The notes: generated by a model from the letters alone, not told the origin. Shown: positions 19,901-28,855, counted from the first letter of the stretch. The stretch: 32,369 nt of DNA from Granulicella sp. (GCA_025359825.1 JANYER010000272.1:1-32369), one strand, 5' to 3'. Translations and numbers: made by a program.

Positions 19901-21292
19901 ATTTCGATCTTCTGCATGGGGCTTTTCGTCGGAGTCCGGAAGGTCGGTCAGAACAGCAAAGTGGAGATTGGGGTACCGGTTCGACAGGTATCGGACCTCC
20001 ATGTCCTTGAAGATTTCCCGAGTCTGTTTCTCGTTTATTAAGAGAGTTGGTACTGCAACGACGGCAGTGTGCTCTATTGGGATCGACTTCGAAAAATCCA
20101 TCTTGGGCAGAGCGTGTGGAGTCTGAATCGCACCAACAGTGCTGTTGACCAAGGCGGATGCACCTTGGGTTGCAGGCAGCAGAGCGAGCAGCAGTGCACC
20201 CATGGTCAACGTAAATTCATGAGCAGGAACAAGCGGTGCAATCAGCGCAGCAATCAACACGATGGATAGAACGGAGATCGAGATGATGTAGATGTCTACT
20301 TTGTAGCGGTGTAAGATTGCGCCGATTTTTTGTGTGACGGGTGGGTGATAGCCGATTCGAACTTTTAGTTGCTCGATGCCTTCCGCCAGCAGGTAGTAGC
20401 CCACATGCGCAAGGCGTCTTTGAAGACGGGCGTCGGCCACGGGTGTTGTCGTCGCCAAGCGGGACAGCTCAAGCACTGCCTGAGCAATTTCTACCTCGCT
20501 GCAATCGGCATGCTTCGCGAGTGCCGCTATCTGCTCCCGATAGGATGCCCGGCCCTCTTCCTCCATGTTCCCGTAGGCGCCGGTTGGATCTTCCAACAAG
20601 ATGGTGTGGAACGGAACGATCTGCTCCAGGAGCAGCCGCCATTCAAACTGATGGAGTCTCCGCAAGGAATGGATGGGCGATGAGAACGGGGAGTGCTCAA
20701 TCGACGGCATCGGGCCCGCTGCCACTGTAGCGTCCGCTCGATCGATAAGAAACTCGAGCTGCGCTAACTTGAGCGCGTCTGGTAGCAGCAAAACCTCGGT
20801 ATAGGAGAGGGGATGGTGGCGCTGAAGCTCATGGCTGTATTGCAAGAAAGATTCCTGCGACCAGATTCCTTGTACTGCGACCAGGTATTGCTCAACTAAA
20901 TGCAGGACGCGGGGGATGGCCCGTTCTTCTACGCGGACGGCTGGGACGCGTGCGAACTTGCTGTGGCCGGCTTCAATGGCTTTGAGCAACATTTCGAACA
21001 ACCGGACACTCTCGAGAAACTCAAGAGGTGGGGTAAGTCCTTGTGTTGTCGTCATCGCCTGGAAGGAGTGCACCCGTTCGGCCAGGCGCCTCTTAAGGGA
21101 CGCCAACCTCGCTTTCAAAACCAGGATGTCTGGTTCCAACTGAATGCTTCGAATCTGGGTCGCCACATGCTGCGCATGCAAACGTAGATCGTTCTCGGAG
21201 ATCGAGGACCGCTCCCGTAGACCAGTCTCCTTCTGCTCCGTGGGCAGATGCGGGGAGGGGACAGCGACGAAGTTGGTTCCGAGCTCTGCCAT
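16913..21292 (-). CDS. Cyclic beta-1,2-glucan synthase-like protein: GT84-type transferase plus glycoamylase-like (GH189-type) domain; C-terminal GH94 region absent
   Basis: TLDSDTKLPRGTAARLVGAMAHPLNQ (DxD), RKHRWVRGDWQIAQWLL (QxxRW-like), several TM segments, C-terminal IPWGISESGFGQTDPQGRYLYRAWGVPNLALKYG...VISPYSTFLAM...YGFYEAVDF...SWMAHHQGMSLMAI...ELLLHERPL. ORF ends at residue 1459. Good RBS (AAGGAT) before ATG 21292. Confidence 0.87.
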   Translation of the reverse strand: MAELGTNFVAVPSPHLPTEQKETGLRERSSISENDLRLHAQHVATQIRSIQLEPDILVLKARLASLKRRLAERVHSFQAMTTTQGLTPPLEFLESVRLFEMLLKAIEAGHSKFARVPAVRVEERAIPRVLHLVEQYLVAVQGIWSQESFLQYSHELQRHHPLSYTEVLLLPDALKLAQLEFLIDRADATVAAGPMPSIEHSPFSSPIHSLRRLHQFEWRLLLEQIVPFHTILLEDPTGAYGNMEEEGRASYREQIAALAKHADCSEVEIAQAVLELSRLATTTPVADARLQRRLAHVGYYLLAEGIEQLKVRIGYHPPVTQKIGAILHRYKVDIYIISISVLSIVLIAALIAPLVPAHEFTLTMGALLLALLPATQGASALVNSTVGAIQTPHALPKMDFSKSIPIEHTAVVAVPTLLINEKQTREIFKDMEVRYLSNRYPNLHFAVLTDLPDSDEKPHAEDRNDLVDLAVKLTNELNAKYSDWLGGGGFLLLHRHRIYNRRQGVWMGWERKRGKLLDLNQLLLGAFDSFPVKVGPIDALSKVRYVITLDSDTKLPRGTAARLVGAMAHPLNQGIVDSRSRIVTAGYGILQPRVGVSVASASRSRLAALYSGETGFDIYTRAVSDVYQDLFGEGIFAGKGIYEVAIFHQVLDHRFPRNTLLSHDLIEGSYARVGLASDVELIDDYPSRHSAYTRRKHRWVRGDWQIAQWLLDKVPDESGKYVANPINVISRWKIFDNLRRSLVEPITFLLLICGWLFLPGPPWYWTFVTLTLLLAPVVVELVFGLSRAVATKSADAAEDSIRTFLGSLGFNLLTLTFIFQQTLLSLDAIIRSMVRRHITGKRLLEWETAAQSESSSSRSTLDLYLSLSPALSIILAILIGIIRPTTLIAAGPILFLWAIAPLIAVWLDSPLRSSTKSLSTRERHVLNDYALLTWRYFSEFGGAQNHWLIPDNVEEKDLRQVRTLSPTNLGMLINARQAALKLGFITLDQFATLTLNTLRTYETLEKHHGHIYNWYDIETLKPIIPRIISTVDSGNLAAAMRTLHGGTQDLLKQPLLNSTLLEWSLNSTDAIQQKSGTTSDTWLAEEMARRQDAANSFIAQYTPWLFPRFNSITSSPEFRKLAFNQQSVPVLAEAQDAVRALQKLCAQWEESQHREAARELANLLPAVVERLGLLLHTILRISRLAEQFADDMRFDFLFVPSRSLLSIGYDDDRGEIINSCYDLFASEARMAYFLAIATGDIPQSAWFRLDRTHTSVNGCAALISWTGTMFEYMMPALWMRTYPNSLVSRTLDSVVEIQRKHVRGIPWGISESGFGQTDPQGRYLYRAWGVPNLALKYGAEDGPVISPYSTFLAMPFARKQAFANLETMKAKGWVGDYGFYEAVDFSDRRNPLFVRSWMAHHQGMSLMAITNILCEDAFQHWFHENPKVLASELLLHERPLSRTHIRSLQTRSVLKEAKH

Positions 21293-21349
21293 TTAATCCT
21301 TGGTCCTTTTGATTCTTGAATCGCTCGATTTTTTGGGTGCGGCAGAGAA

Positions 21350-23188
21350 TTACCGATAACTTGCCGCTTGCATTTCAAACATCTGGGCATACAGACCGCC
21401 AGTGTTCATGAGTGATTGATGATTTCCTTCCTCGATCAAACGGCCGTTTGAGAGCACGACGATTCGGTCTGCGATTCGCACTGTTGAAAACCGGTGAGAG
21501 ATCAGGAGTGCCATCTTGCCTTCGGTCAGCTCCGCAAAGCGCTCAAAGACTTCCAGCTCGCTGCGGGCATCCAGAGCGGCGGTGGGCTCGTCGAGAACCA
21601 GTAACTGAGAGTCGCGGAGGTAGGCGCGGGCAAGAGCCATCTTCTGCCATTCCCCACCCGACAGCTCCACACCCCCTTCGAACCGTCGTCCCAGAATCTG
21701 GTCATAGTGGTGTTCGAGTTTGGTGATTACAGTGTCCGCAAGGCTCTTGTGGGCGGCCGATTCGATACTGCTGCGGTCATCGATTTTGTTGATGCTGCCT
21801 ACAGCGATGTTGTCGAGGGCACTCATTTCATAGCGCATGAAGTCTTGAAAGACGACTCCGATCTCCTGATGGAGGTCTTCCATGGAGTATTCGCGCAGAT
21901 CAATTCCATCCAGAAGTATTTGACCTTCGGTTGGATCGTAGAGCCGGGTGATGAGTTTTACGATAGTGGTTTTTCCCTGGCCGTTCTCGCCCACCAATGC
22001 CACTCGCTGGCCGGGTTCCAATAAAAAATTGAAGTCCTTGAGGACAGTCCGGGAGGTGCCCGGATAGGTAAAGGAGACGTTCCGAAACTCGAAGCCAGTT
22101 CGAACCGGACGCGGAACTGACAGCGCATTGGGCTTTGACTGGACTGTTGCTTTCATATCGAAGAAGGCGACCAGGTCGGTCAAGAAAAGGGCCTGGTCTG
22201 CGATGCCGGAGGCAGTTGAAAAGACCTGTTGCAGATTGGAACTCGCCTGCTGAATCGCAGCGGTAAGGAAGGTGAACTGGCCGATGTCGTAGTTGCCGCC
22301 CAGGGTTCGCCAAATCACAAAAATATAAGCACCGTAGTATCCAAGCGTTCCGACGATTCCAAGCAGGCCGCCGACAATCAGCTTGGATCGCGACAGGGCT
22401 ATGTCTTCCCGGTAGATCTCATTGGCAAGGGTTTGAAATCGTTCACTGAAGAATTGACTGAGGCCAAAGAGTTTGACCTCCTTTGCACCTTGGCGGCCGC
22501 CAACTACCTCGCGAAGATAATCCATCTGCCGCTTGGTAGGGGTTTGGCGGAAGTTTTTAGCATAGCCAAGGAAGGCGTAGTGAGCCTCTCCAAGGAAGGC
22601 GGGCAGGACTCCTACAGCCAGCATCAGTAACAGCCAAGGGGATGCCCAGGCCAGTGCAATGGAAAAGATTGCAGTCAGGAGAATTTGCTGGAACAAACGC
22701 CCCATCTGCTGGATCATCACCAAGCGGTCCGTGGCCTGCACACGAGCCCGTTCGAGCCGGTCATAGAAGACTGGATCTTCGTAGGTCGTTAGATCGAGGG
22801 TGGCCGCCTGCTCCATGACTCGCACACTGATGTACTGCGTGTACCGATTGCCCTGCAAGGCATCGAAGTAGTCGATAGCCCGCATGACAAGGCCGAGGAG
22901 CACATTCAGGCCAACTTCCGCAGCTACCAGTTGCCAGAAGTGGGGAGCCAGCGCGTGTTGGCGCAACGCACCGGCAATACCGTTGATGATGTATTGCGCT
23001 ACCTTGGCCATTGCGAATGGAAGTGCCGCCGCAACGATGCGCAGAACAATTCCCCAGATCACTGCGCTTCGACTGGACTCCCACAAAATGCGAAGCACAG
23101 GCCAGACGTTTTTCAGCGCGCGCAGTCTGTCGCGCCAAGGATTGGCTTTAGTGTTGGTGCTGGATTCTATGCGTAAAGAACTCGACAT
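21350..23188 (-). CDS. ABC exporter, fused permease-ATPase (half transporter)
   Basis: Walker A GENGQGKTT, Q-loop FQDFMRYEMSALDNIAVG, signature LSGGEWQKMALARAYL, Walker B LLVLDEPTAALD, H-loop LISHRFSTVRIADRI; N-terminal TM domain. ORF opens at 23422; start at ATG 23188 (MSSSLRIESS) preferred. Confidence 0.88.
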   Translation of the reverse strand: MSSSLRIESSTNTKANPWRDRLRALKNVWPVLRILWESSRSAVIWGIVLRIVAAALPFAMAKVAQYIINGIAGALRQHALAPHFWQLVAAEVGLNVLLGLVMRAIDYFDALQGNRYTQYISVRVMEQAATLDLTTYEDPVFYDRLERARVQATDRLVMIQQMGRLFQQILLTAIFSIALAWASPWLLLMLAVGVLPAFLGEAHYAFLGYAKNFRQTPTKRQMDYLREVVGGRQGAKEVKLFGLSQFFSERFQTLANEIYREDIALSRSKLIVGGLLGIVGTLGYYGAYIFVIWRTLGGNYDIGQFTFLTAAIQQASSNLQQVFSTASGIADQALFLTDLVAFFDMKATVQSKPNALSVPRPVRTGFEFRNVSFTYPGTSRTVLKDFNFLLEPGQRVALVGENGQGKTTIVKLITRLYDPTEGQILLDGIDLREYSMEDLHQEIGVVFQDFMRYEMSALDNIAVGSINKIDDRSSIESAAHKSLADTVITKLEHHYDQILGRRFEGGVELSGGEWQKMALARAYLRDSQLLVLDEPTAALDARSELEVFERFAELTEGKMALLISHRFSTVRIADRIVVLSNGRLIEEGNHQSLMNTGGLYAQMFEMQAASYR

Positions 23189-23389
23189 TTTGATTCGTTG
23201 AGGTGGTCTTTTGATCTGGGCTGATTTTTTGAGATGAACATGAGATGGACCGAGGGAGGCCATTAGCAGAGCACAATGGTATGTCTGCGTATGTAACTGT
23301 ATGAAACGCAATTTTTCGGATGCTTTTTTTAGGGATTTAGTAGCCTGAAAAATCTGCTTATTCCCGGGTAAAAATGAGTTTGTCCACGG

Positions 23390-23423
23390 CAGAAATTTCT
23401 GCATCGTTAATTTCCGCATCATT
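23390..23423. promoter_or_regulatory. Possible operator: 12-bp perfect palindrome overlapping a tandem 15-bp repeat
   Basis: CAGAAATTTCTG (23390-23401) is self-complementary; AATTTCTGCATCGTT (23394-23408) is followed directly by AATTTCCGCATCATT (23409-23423), 2 mismatches. Located in the intergenic region between divergent exporter genes. Confidence 0.4.
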
Positions 23424-23564
23424 CATTTTCCCTGTTGAAGGGATATCCATCGGTATCCGCGCGGTTGGTCGGTCCATGCAGACAGATGGCGTGCAGAGGG
23501 TGCTGGACGATCATTTTTTCTGTCCTTTTCTCCTGTTTCGGAACGTTTTGCGTGGCGTGTTCTG

Positions 23565-23592
23565 TTGTCTAGTTACGCAATCGCGCTATAGT
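23565..23592 (+). promoter_or_regulatory. Putative promoter of the polysaccharide export operon
   Basis: TTGTCT (23565-23570), 16-nt spacer, TATAGT (23587-23592), upstream of the SLBB gene. Confidence 0.4.
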
Positions 23593-23666
23593 TCGGTAAG
23601 CTGTACGCGTGACATGAAGTTCGAGAGAACCCCTATAAGGGGGGACTTGCCGGGCATCGAAATATC

Positions 23667-26204
23667 GTGAAGAGACAGGACCTAGCCAGCGTGAATGCAG
23701 GAAACATAAGGACTTATACGGGCAGAACCAGACGTTCCCTGGTTGGCGCAACCACTTGTTTCTGCTTGTTTGCACTTGTCCTCGGTCCCCTTGGGTCCCG
23801 TCTGCGTGCGCAGACTTCCGAGAATGGATTGGATGATTTGCGACCTGTCGTTCCATTCCCCGTGGCGCCCCTCATGGTTGGTGGAGCGATGCAATCGTCG
23901 GGGCTGGAGGGGCAGCGTGACACGAATCCGCCCAGTAGTACGCCCACGACTACCACTACGCGCAAGACTTCGACCGGTACAGCGCGGAGCACGGCGGGCG
24001 CTGACACCGGTGAAGAGCGTCGTGCGAACCGAGCGGCTGCAGTACCTCCGGCTCCGACTGAGTTTCAGCGAATGATCGCTTCGACGACGGGTCGACTGTT
24101 GCCGATTTTCGGGGCGTCGTTGTTTGTGGGGGATGTACCTTCGACGTTTGCTCCGGTGGACGACATCCCTGTGTCTCCGGATTACGTGATCGGACCCGGG
24201 GATGAGCTGCGCCTGCAGCTTTGGGGCCAGGTGAATCTGGAAGGCTCGTTTGTTGTTGACCGAACGGGAATGATCTCCGTGCCGCAGATGGGTACGATCC
24301 ATGTTGCCGGGCAACGCTATGACCGGCTGAATGAGTTTTTGCGGTCGGAGTTTGGGCGGGTGTACCGGAACTTCAACCTGACGGTGACGATGGGGCAGCT
24401 CCGTACGATCCAGGTGTTTGTTGTGGGACAGGCGACCCGGCCAGGGAGCTATACGATCAGCTCTCTAAGCACATTGCTGAATGCACTATTCACGTCAGGC
24501 GGCCCGCTGCCGCAGGGCAGTCTGCGCGATATCCAGGTGAAGCGTGGAGCGCAGACGATCGTCCACTTCGACCTGTATGACCTGCTGCTGCACGGGGACA
24601 AGAGCAAAGATATCGTCCTTGCGCCGGGCGATGTGATCTTTATCCCTCCGGTAGGGCCGCAGGTGGGGTTGTTGGGAAGTGTGAACAACGCTGCGATCTA
24701 TGAACTCAAGAAGGACGCCACGGGCACGACTACGGTGGCCGACCTGCTGGAGCTTGGTGGGGGGCGGACGAGTAGTGCAGCGGGATCGCAGGCCCGGTTG
24801 GAGCGGATTGTGGACCGCTCGGTGTTGAGCGTTATCGATGTTGATCTGCTGAAGCCGGAGGCTACACCCTTACAGGGTGGAGATGTCGTTTCGGTGATCT
24901 CGGTTGTCGACCACTTTAAAGATGCAGTTACGTTGCGGGGGAATGTTGCAAACCCGGGGCGGTATGTATGGCACGCGGGCATGCGTGTCAGCGACTTGAT
25001 TCCGAACAAAGAGTCGCTGGTGACACGGAACTACTGGCAGAGACGCAACCAGCTTGGGCAGCCCATCAATGAGTATCAGCCAGGTGCGGCGGATACGGGC
25101 GCGACGGGTTCGTTGCAGGTGAGCGGCTCGTCCACCGATGCGGCATCCGATCGGGTGACGCAGGGTGGAGCGGCGCGAACGAGTGAGGGTGGCAGCTCGG
25201 TGGCAGCGGCTCTCTCCGGTACGAACGGAATATTTCCCGCCAAGACGGACGTGGTCTTGAGTGCCCCCGATATTAACTGGAGCTACGCAGTGATTGAGCG
25301 GCAGAAGGCGTCGGACCTGACGACTACACTGGTCTCGTTCAACCTGGGTAAGGTGATTCTGGAGAGCGACCCGAGCCAGAATCTGGAGCTGCTTGCCGGC
25401 GATGTAGTGACGATCTTTTCGACAGCGGATCTAAGAGTGCCGAGTTCGCAGCAGACGCGCTTCGTGCGGCTGGAGGGAGAGTTTGTCGCTTCGGGTGTCT
25501 ATAGCGTGCAGCCGGGGGAGACGCTGCGGCAGCTGTTGAAGCGCGCCGGCGGACTGACTTCGGATGCTTATCTGTACGCTTCGGAGTTTACGCGGCAATC
25601 TACCAAACGGGTGGAGCAACAGCGTTTGAATGAGTATGCCGACCAGTTGGAGGCACAAGTTTCGGCGGAGTCGACAGGGCTGGCAGCGAAGGCGATCAAT
25701 GATCGCGACGCTTCGGCTGCAGTAGCTTCGGCGGCAAACGCTCAGGCTGCCATCGCTCGTCTGCGACGTATTCAGCCGGTGGGACGGATTGTGCTGCAGT
25801 TGAAGCCGGACAGCCGAAGCGTTGACGAAATTCCTGACCTTGCGTTGGAGGATGGCGACCGCTTTGTGGTGCCGCGTGTGCCCTCGAATGTGAATGTGGA
25901 AGGGCAGGTTTATAGCGCGACAGCGTTCGTGTTTGAACGCGGCAGGCGGGTAAAGGACTACCTGAAGATGGCAGGAGGTCCGAGCCGCCAGGCAGACACC
26001 AAACGTACCTTTGTTCTTCGTGCCGACGGGTCGGTGTTGAGTCATCAGTATGCGAACCTGGAGCGATCACTGATGTTCCCTGGCGATACGATTGTGGTCC
26101 CGCTACAGGTGGATCGCCGCGCTGTACTGCGAACACTGGTGGATATAGCGACGGTGGTTGGTCAGTTTGGAATTGGTGTTGCGGCCATTAATGTATTGAA
26201 GTAA
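23667..26204 (+). CDS. Multi-SLBB polysaccharide export protein (Wza-like outer-membrane exporter)
   Basis: Signal peptide; PES/SLBB strings PDYVIGPGDELRLQLWGQVNLEGSFVVDRTGMISVPQMGTIHVAGQ, VFVVGQATRPGSYTISSLSTLLNALFTSGGPLPQGSLRDIQVKR, and further SLBB-like repeats (GEFVASGVYSVQPGETLRQLLKRAGGLT, VEGQVYSATAFVFERGRRVKDYLKMAGGPS). GTG start at 23667, or GTG 23691. Confidence 0.9.
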   Translation: MKRQDLASVNAGNIRTYTGRTRRSLVGATTCFCLFALVLGPLGSRLRAQTSENGLDDLRPVVPFPVAPLMVGGAMQSSGLEGQRDTNPPSSTPTTTTTRKTSTGTARSTAGADTGEERRANRAAAVPPAPTEFQRMIASTTGRLLPIFGASLFVGDVPSTFAPVDDIPVSPDYVIGPGDELRLQLWGQVNLEGSFVVDRTGMISVPQMGTIHVAGQRYDRLNEFLRSEFGRVYRNFNLTVTMGQLRTIQVFVVGQATRPGSYTISSLSTLLNALFTSGGPLPQGSLRDIQVKRGAQTIVHFDLYDLLLHGDKSKDIVLAPGDVIFIPPVGPQVGLLGSVNNAAIYELKKDATGTTTVADLLELGGGRTSSAAGSQARLERIVDRSVLSVIDVDLLKPEATPLQGGDVVSVISVVDHFKDAVTLRGNVANPGRYVWHAGMRVSDLIPNKESLVTRNYWQRRNQLGQPINEYQPGAADTGATGSLQVSGSSTDAASDRVTQGGAARTSEGGSSVAAALSGTNGIFPAKTDVVLSAPDINWSYAVIERQKASDLTTTLVSFNLGKVILESDPSQNLELLAGDVVTIFSTADLRVPSSQQTRFVRLEGEFVASGVYSVQPGETLRQLLKRAGGLTSDAYLYASEFTRQSTKRVEQQRLNEYADQLEAQVSAESTGLAAKAINDRDASAAVASAANAQAAIARLRRIQPVGRIVLQLKPDSRSVDEIPDLALEDGDRFVVPRVPSNVNVEGQVYSATAFVFERGRRVKDYLKMAGGPSRQADTKRTFVLRADGSVLSHQYANLERSLMFPGDTIVVPLQVDRRAVLRTLVDIATVVGQFGIGVAAINVLK

Positions 26205-26228
26205 CGATAAGACGACAAGCAGCGCTGG

Positions 26229-27467
26229 GTGGAATTAGGAAAGGATTCGGGGTTATCAGTGATGCCTAATGGGATGGATGACGAGAACGCAAACAGCGAA
26301 GCGGCAGCCAGTCGCGAAGTCGATCTGCTCGTCATCGTGCTTGTGTTGCGTAGGGACTTGCCCCGTATTGTATTTTTTTCGATTATCGGCTTCGCAATAA
26401 TGCTGGTTGTGATGTTGATTACGAAGCCTGTTTTTTCTTCGACGGCAGTGTTGCTGGTGCCGCAGACAAATCCATCGGCGAGCTCACTGGCATTGCAATT
26501 GGCGACAGGTGGGCTGGACCTTACCGGGGGTGGGTATGAAATCTATCAAGACATTCTGCGCAGCCGCACAGTGGCGGACCATCTGGTCCAGCAGTACGAC
26601 CTGAAGAAGGTCTATGGTGCAAAGACCCTGATGGACACGCGCGCCGTACTGGCGAAGCGGACGTTGATCGACAGCGCGAAGGAAGGATTGGTCCGGGTCA
26701 CGGTTGAAGATGTGGATCCAAAGCGGGCCGCAGACCTGGCGAATAGCTACCTTTCCGAACTCGATACGACAAACCAAGGCCTGGCCATTACCTCAGCTGG
26801 GCAGCAGCGTGCGTACTTCGAACGGGAGATGATCAAGGAGAAGAATGCGCTGGCGGACGCCGAGGTAGAGCTTAAGCGAACCCAGGAGAAAACTGGTGTG
26901 CTGGTGCCACAGTCGCAGGCGATGGCAAACCTGAATTCCCTTGAGACGACCCGAGCACAGATACGACTTCGTGAGGTGCAGTTGGGTGCGCTGTTGCAAG
27001 GGGCAACCGAGCAGAATCCGGAGGTCATCCGGTTGCGCGCCGAGATCGCAGGACTGGGGCGTCAACTACAAAGGATGCAGACAGGCGGAGGCGGCAGCAT
27101 CAGTGGCTTGCCCACCTCGAAGACTCCAGAGATTGCTTTGGAGAGCCTGCGAAAAGCCCGCGAGGTAAAGTTTCACGAGATGCTGTTTGAAATGCTCGCG
27201 CGACAGTATGAAGGAGCCAAGCAAAGCGAGGCGAAGACAGTGTCCATGATTGAGGTGCTGGACCATGCGGTACCGGCGGAGCGAAAGAGCTGGCCTCCGC
27301 GGACGTTGTTTTGCCTGATTGGTCTGCTGGGCGGTGGGGTGATCGGAGTATGTGTAAGCCTGTTCCGAATATTTTTGCAGAATGTTCGCAGTAATCCTGA
27401 GAACCAAAAGCACTACCAGGCAATCGTCGCCGTGCGGCCTGCCCACTCACAACGGGCTGCTGAATAG
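26229..27467 (+). CDS. Wzz/chain-length-determinant-like polysaccharide co-polymerase (no fused kinase domain)
   Basis: N-terminal TM (IVFFSIIGFAIMLVVMLI), STAVLLVPQTNPS, coiled-coil centre (YFEREMIKEKNALADAEVELKRTQEKTG), C-terminal LDHAVPAERKSWPPRTLFCLIGLLGGGVIGV. Start uncertain (GTG 26229 or ATG 26262/26274). Confidence 0.82.
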   Translation: MELGKDSGLSVMPNGMDDENANSEAAASREVDLLVIVLVLRRDLPRIVFFSIIGFAIMLVVMLITKPVFSSTAVLLVPQTNPSASSLALQLATGGLDLTGGGYEIYQDILRSRTVADHLVQQYDLKKVYGAKTLMDTRAVLAKRTLIDSAKEGLVRVTVEDVDPKRAADLANSYLSELDTTNQGLAITSAGQQRAYFEREMIKEKNALADAEVELKRTQEKTGVLVPQSQAMANLNSLETTRAQIRLREVQLGALLQGATEQNPEVIRLRAEIAGLGRQLQRMQTGGGGSISGLPTSKTPEIALESLRKAREVKFHEMLFEMLARQYEGAKQSEAKTVSMIEVLDHAVPAERKSWPPRTLFCLIGLLGGGVIGVCVSLFRIFLQNVRSNPENQKHYQAIVAVRPAHSQRAAE

Positions 27468-27514
27468 ATGAGTGGTCTGGGGCAATACGAATGGTGTGCT
27501 GCGGAGGGCCTAGA

Positions 27515-28855
27515 ATGAGATGGGTCCATTGGGTCTTCACAGTGTGCCTATTGACGGCGTCGTTCGATATTTTCCTGGTCTTCACTCTGGGTGGAACGGT
27601 GCGAATCGCTCAGCTTTTGATGATTCCAGTGTGTGTCGCAGCGCTGGCGAAGGTCGCCCAACATGGCCGTGTGGACTGGCCGCGTGGAGGTGTCTGGCTG
27701 CTGGTGTGGTGTGGCTTTCAGGTATTGTTTTTGCCCGTCAGCATCGACCTGAGTTTCTCCATGCGGTATCTGCTGTTTCTGTTTATTACAGTTCTCTGCT
27801 TCTTTGCCGTGGTTCAGCTCTATGGCACCAGCCGATTTATTAAGCCCTTGATGATGTCCTATCTCGTCTCGTATGTCGCGATCGCATTCTTCGGCATATT
27901 TCAGTTGGTGACACCGGTTTTGCATCTTGGCAGCTATTTTGTGATGCAGTGGATTGTTCATGACCGGTTTGCTCGTATCAACGGGTTTAGTTATGAGCCC
28001 TCTTACTACGCAACCTATTTGATGACCGGGTGGATTATGCTGGTCGATCTTCGCTACTCCAAGGCCCAACTCACTGCCGGTCGTCGATGGAGATGGTTTA
28101 CGTTACTGGTGGGCCTTTCACTATTTCTTTCGACGAGCAAGTCCGCATGGATCTTCATGATGGTGGAGGGTGTTACACGGGGCTTTCCCATCTTGAAGCA
28201 ATGGGTGGGACAGATAGGGCGACGTTTCTTCTCGGGTCGGCTGGTGGTGCAGATCCCTCGTGCCCGCGTTGTCTTGCTGCTGGTGGTTTGGGCGGTGGGG
28301 TTGGGGCTGGGACTGCGCTCGTTGGGGCAGGCGATTAATCTCAATATTTTTCTAGCGGGTACTGGATTGAACCATACCGCTGCTCATTCCGTGAATGAAC
28401 GTCGCGACCGTTTTCTCGACACGGTAGTAGTGTTTGAGGAGCACCCGTTTATTGGCCGGAGTTTGGGTGGAGTTTCGAGCCGTATTTCGGAGCGTCATGG
28501 AGTTACAAATGACGGTAAGACCTATCTTGGCTTTCCGGTCATGATGGATGTGCTGGCTGCAAGTGGATTGATCGGAATCGTTCCATTCTTGCTGTTTCTA
28601 GGGACGAATACGATCGGTTTCTTGGGTCTAATACGGGAACGGTGGTCCGATGAACGTGCGAAATGGCTTCGTGCTCTGATTCGAGGGACGGTATTTTTGT
28701 GGTTGATCCTGAGCATTGATCAGAACGTGCTGCGAATTTATGTGTGGTTTCATATGTCTGTAGTTGCTGCTGTTGGTCTGCACCTAAGCTCAATCCGAGG
28801 ATTTTCTGGCAAAGGCAACTCTGCCGAAATGCAGACTGCGGCCCAGCGCAGTTGA
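27515..28855 (+). CDS. O-antigen ligase/polymerase-like (Wzy/WaaL-type) integral membrane protein
   Basis: Many TM segments; [40 protein letters not shown], and a large loop [28 protein letters not shown] 27515 has GGAGG about 7 nt upstream. Confidence 0.78.
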   Translation: MRWVHWVFTVCLLTASFDIFLVFTLGGTVRIAQLLMIPVCVAALAKVAQHGRVDWPRGGVWLLVWCGFQVLFLPVSIDLSFSMRYLLFLFITVLCFFAVVQLYGTSRFIKPLMMSYLVSYVAIAFFGIFQLVTPVLHLGSYFVMQWIVHDRFARINGFSYEPSYYATYLMTGWIMLVDLRYSKAQLTAGRRWRWFTLLVGLSLFLSTSKSAWIFMMVEGVTRGFPILKQWVGQIGRRFFSGRLVVQIPRARVVLLLVVWAVGLGLGLRSLGQAINLNIFLAGTGLNHTAAHSVNERRDRFLDTVVVFEEHPFIGRSLGGVSSRISERHGVTNDGKTYLGFPVMMDVLAASGLIGIVPFLLFLGTNTIGFLGLIRERWSDERAKWLRALIRGTVFLWLILSIDQNVLRIYVWFHMSVVAAVGLHLSSIRGFSGKGNSAEMQTAAQRS

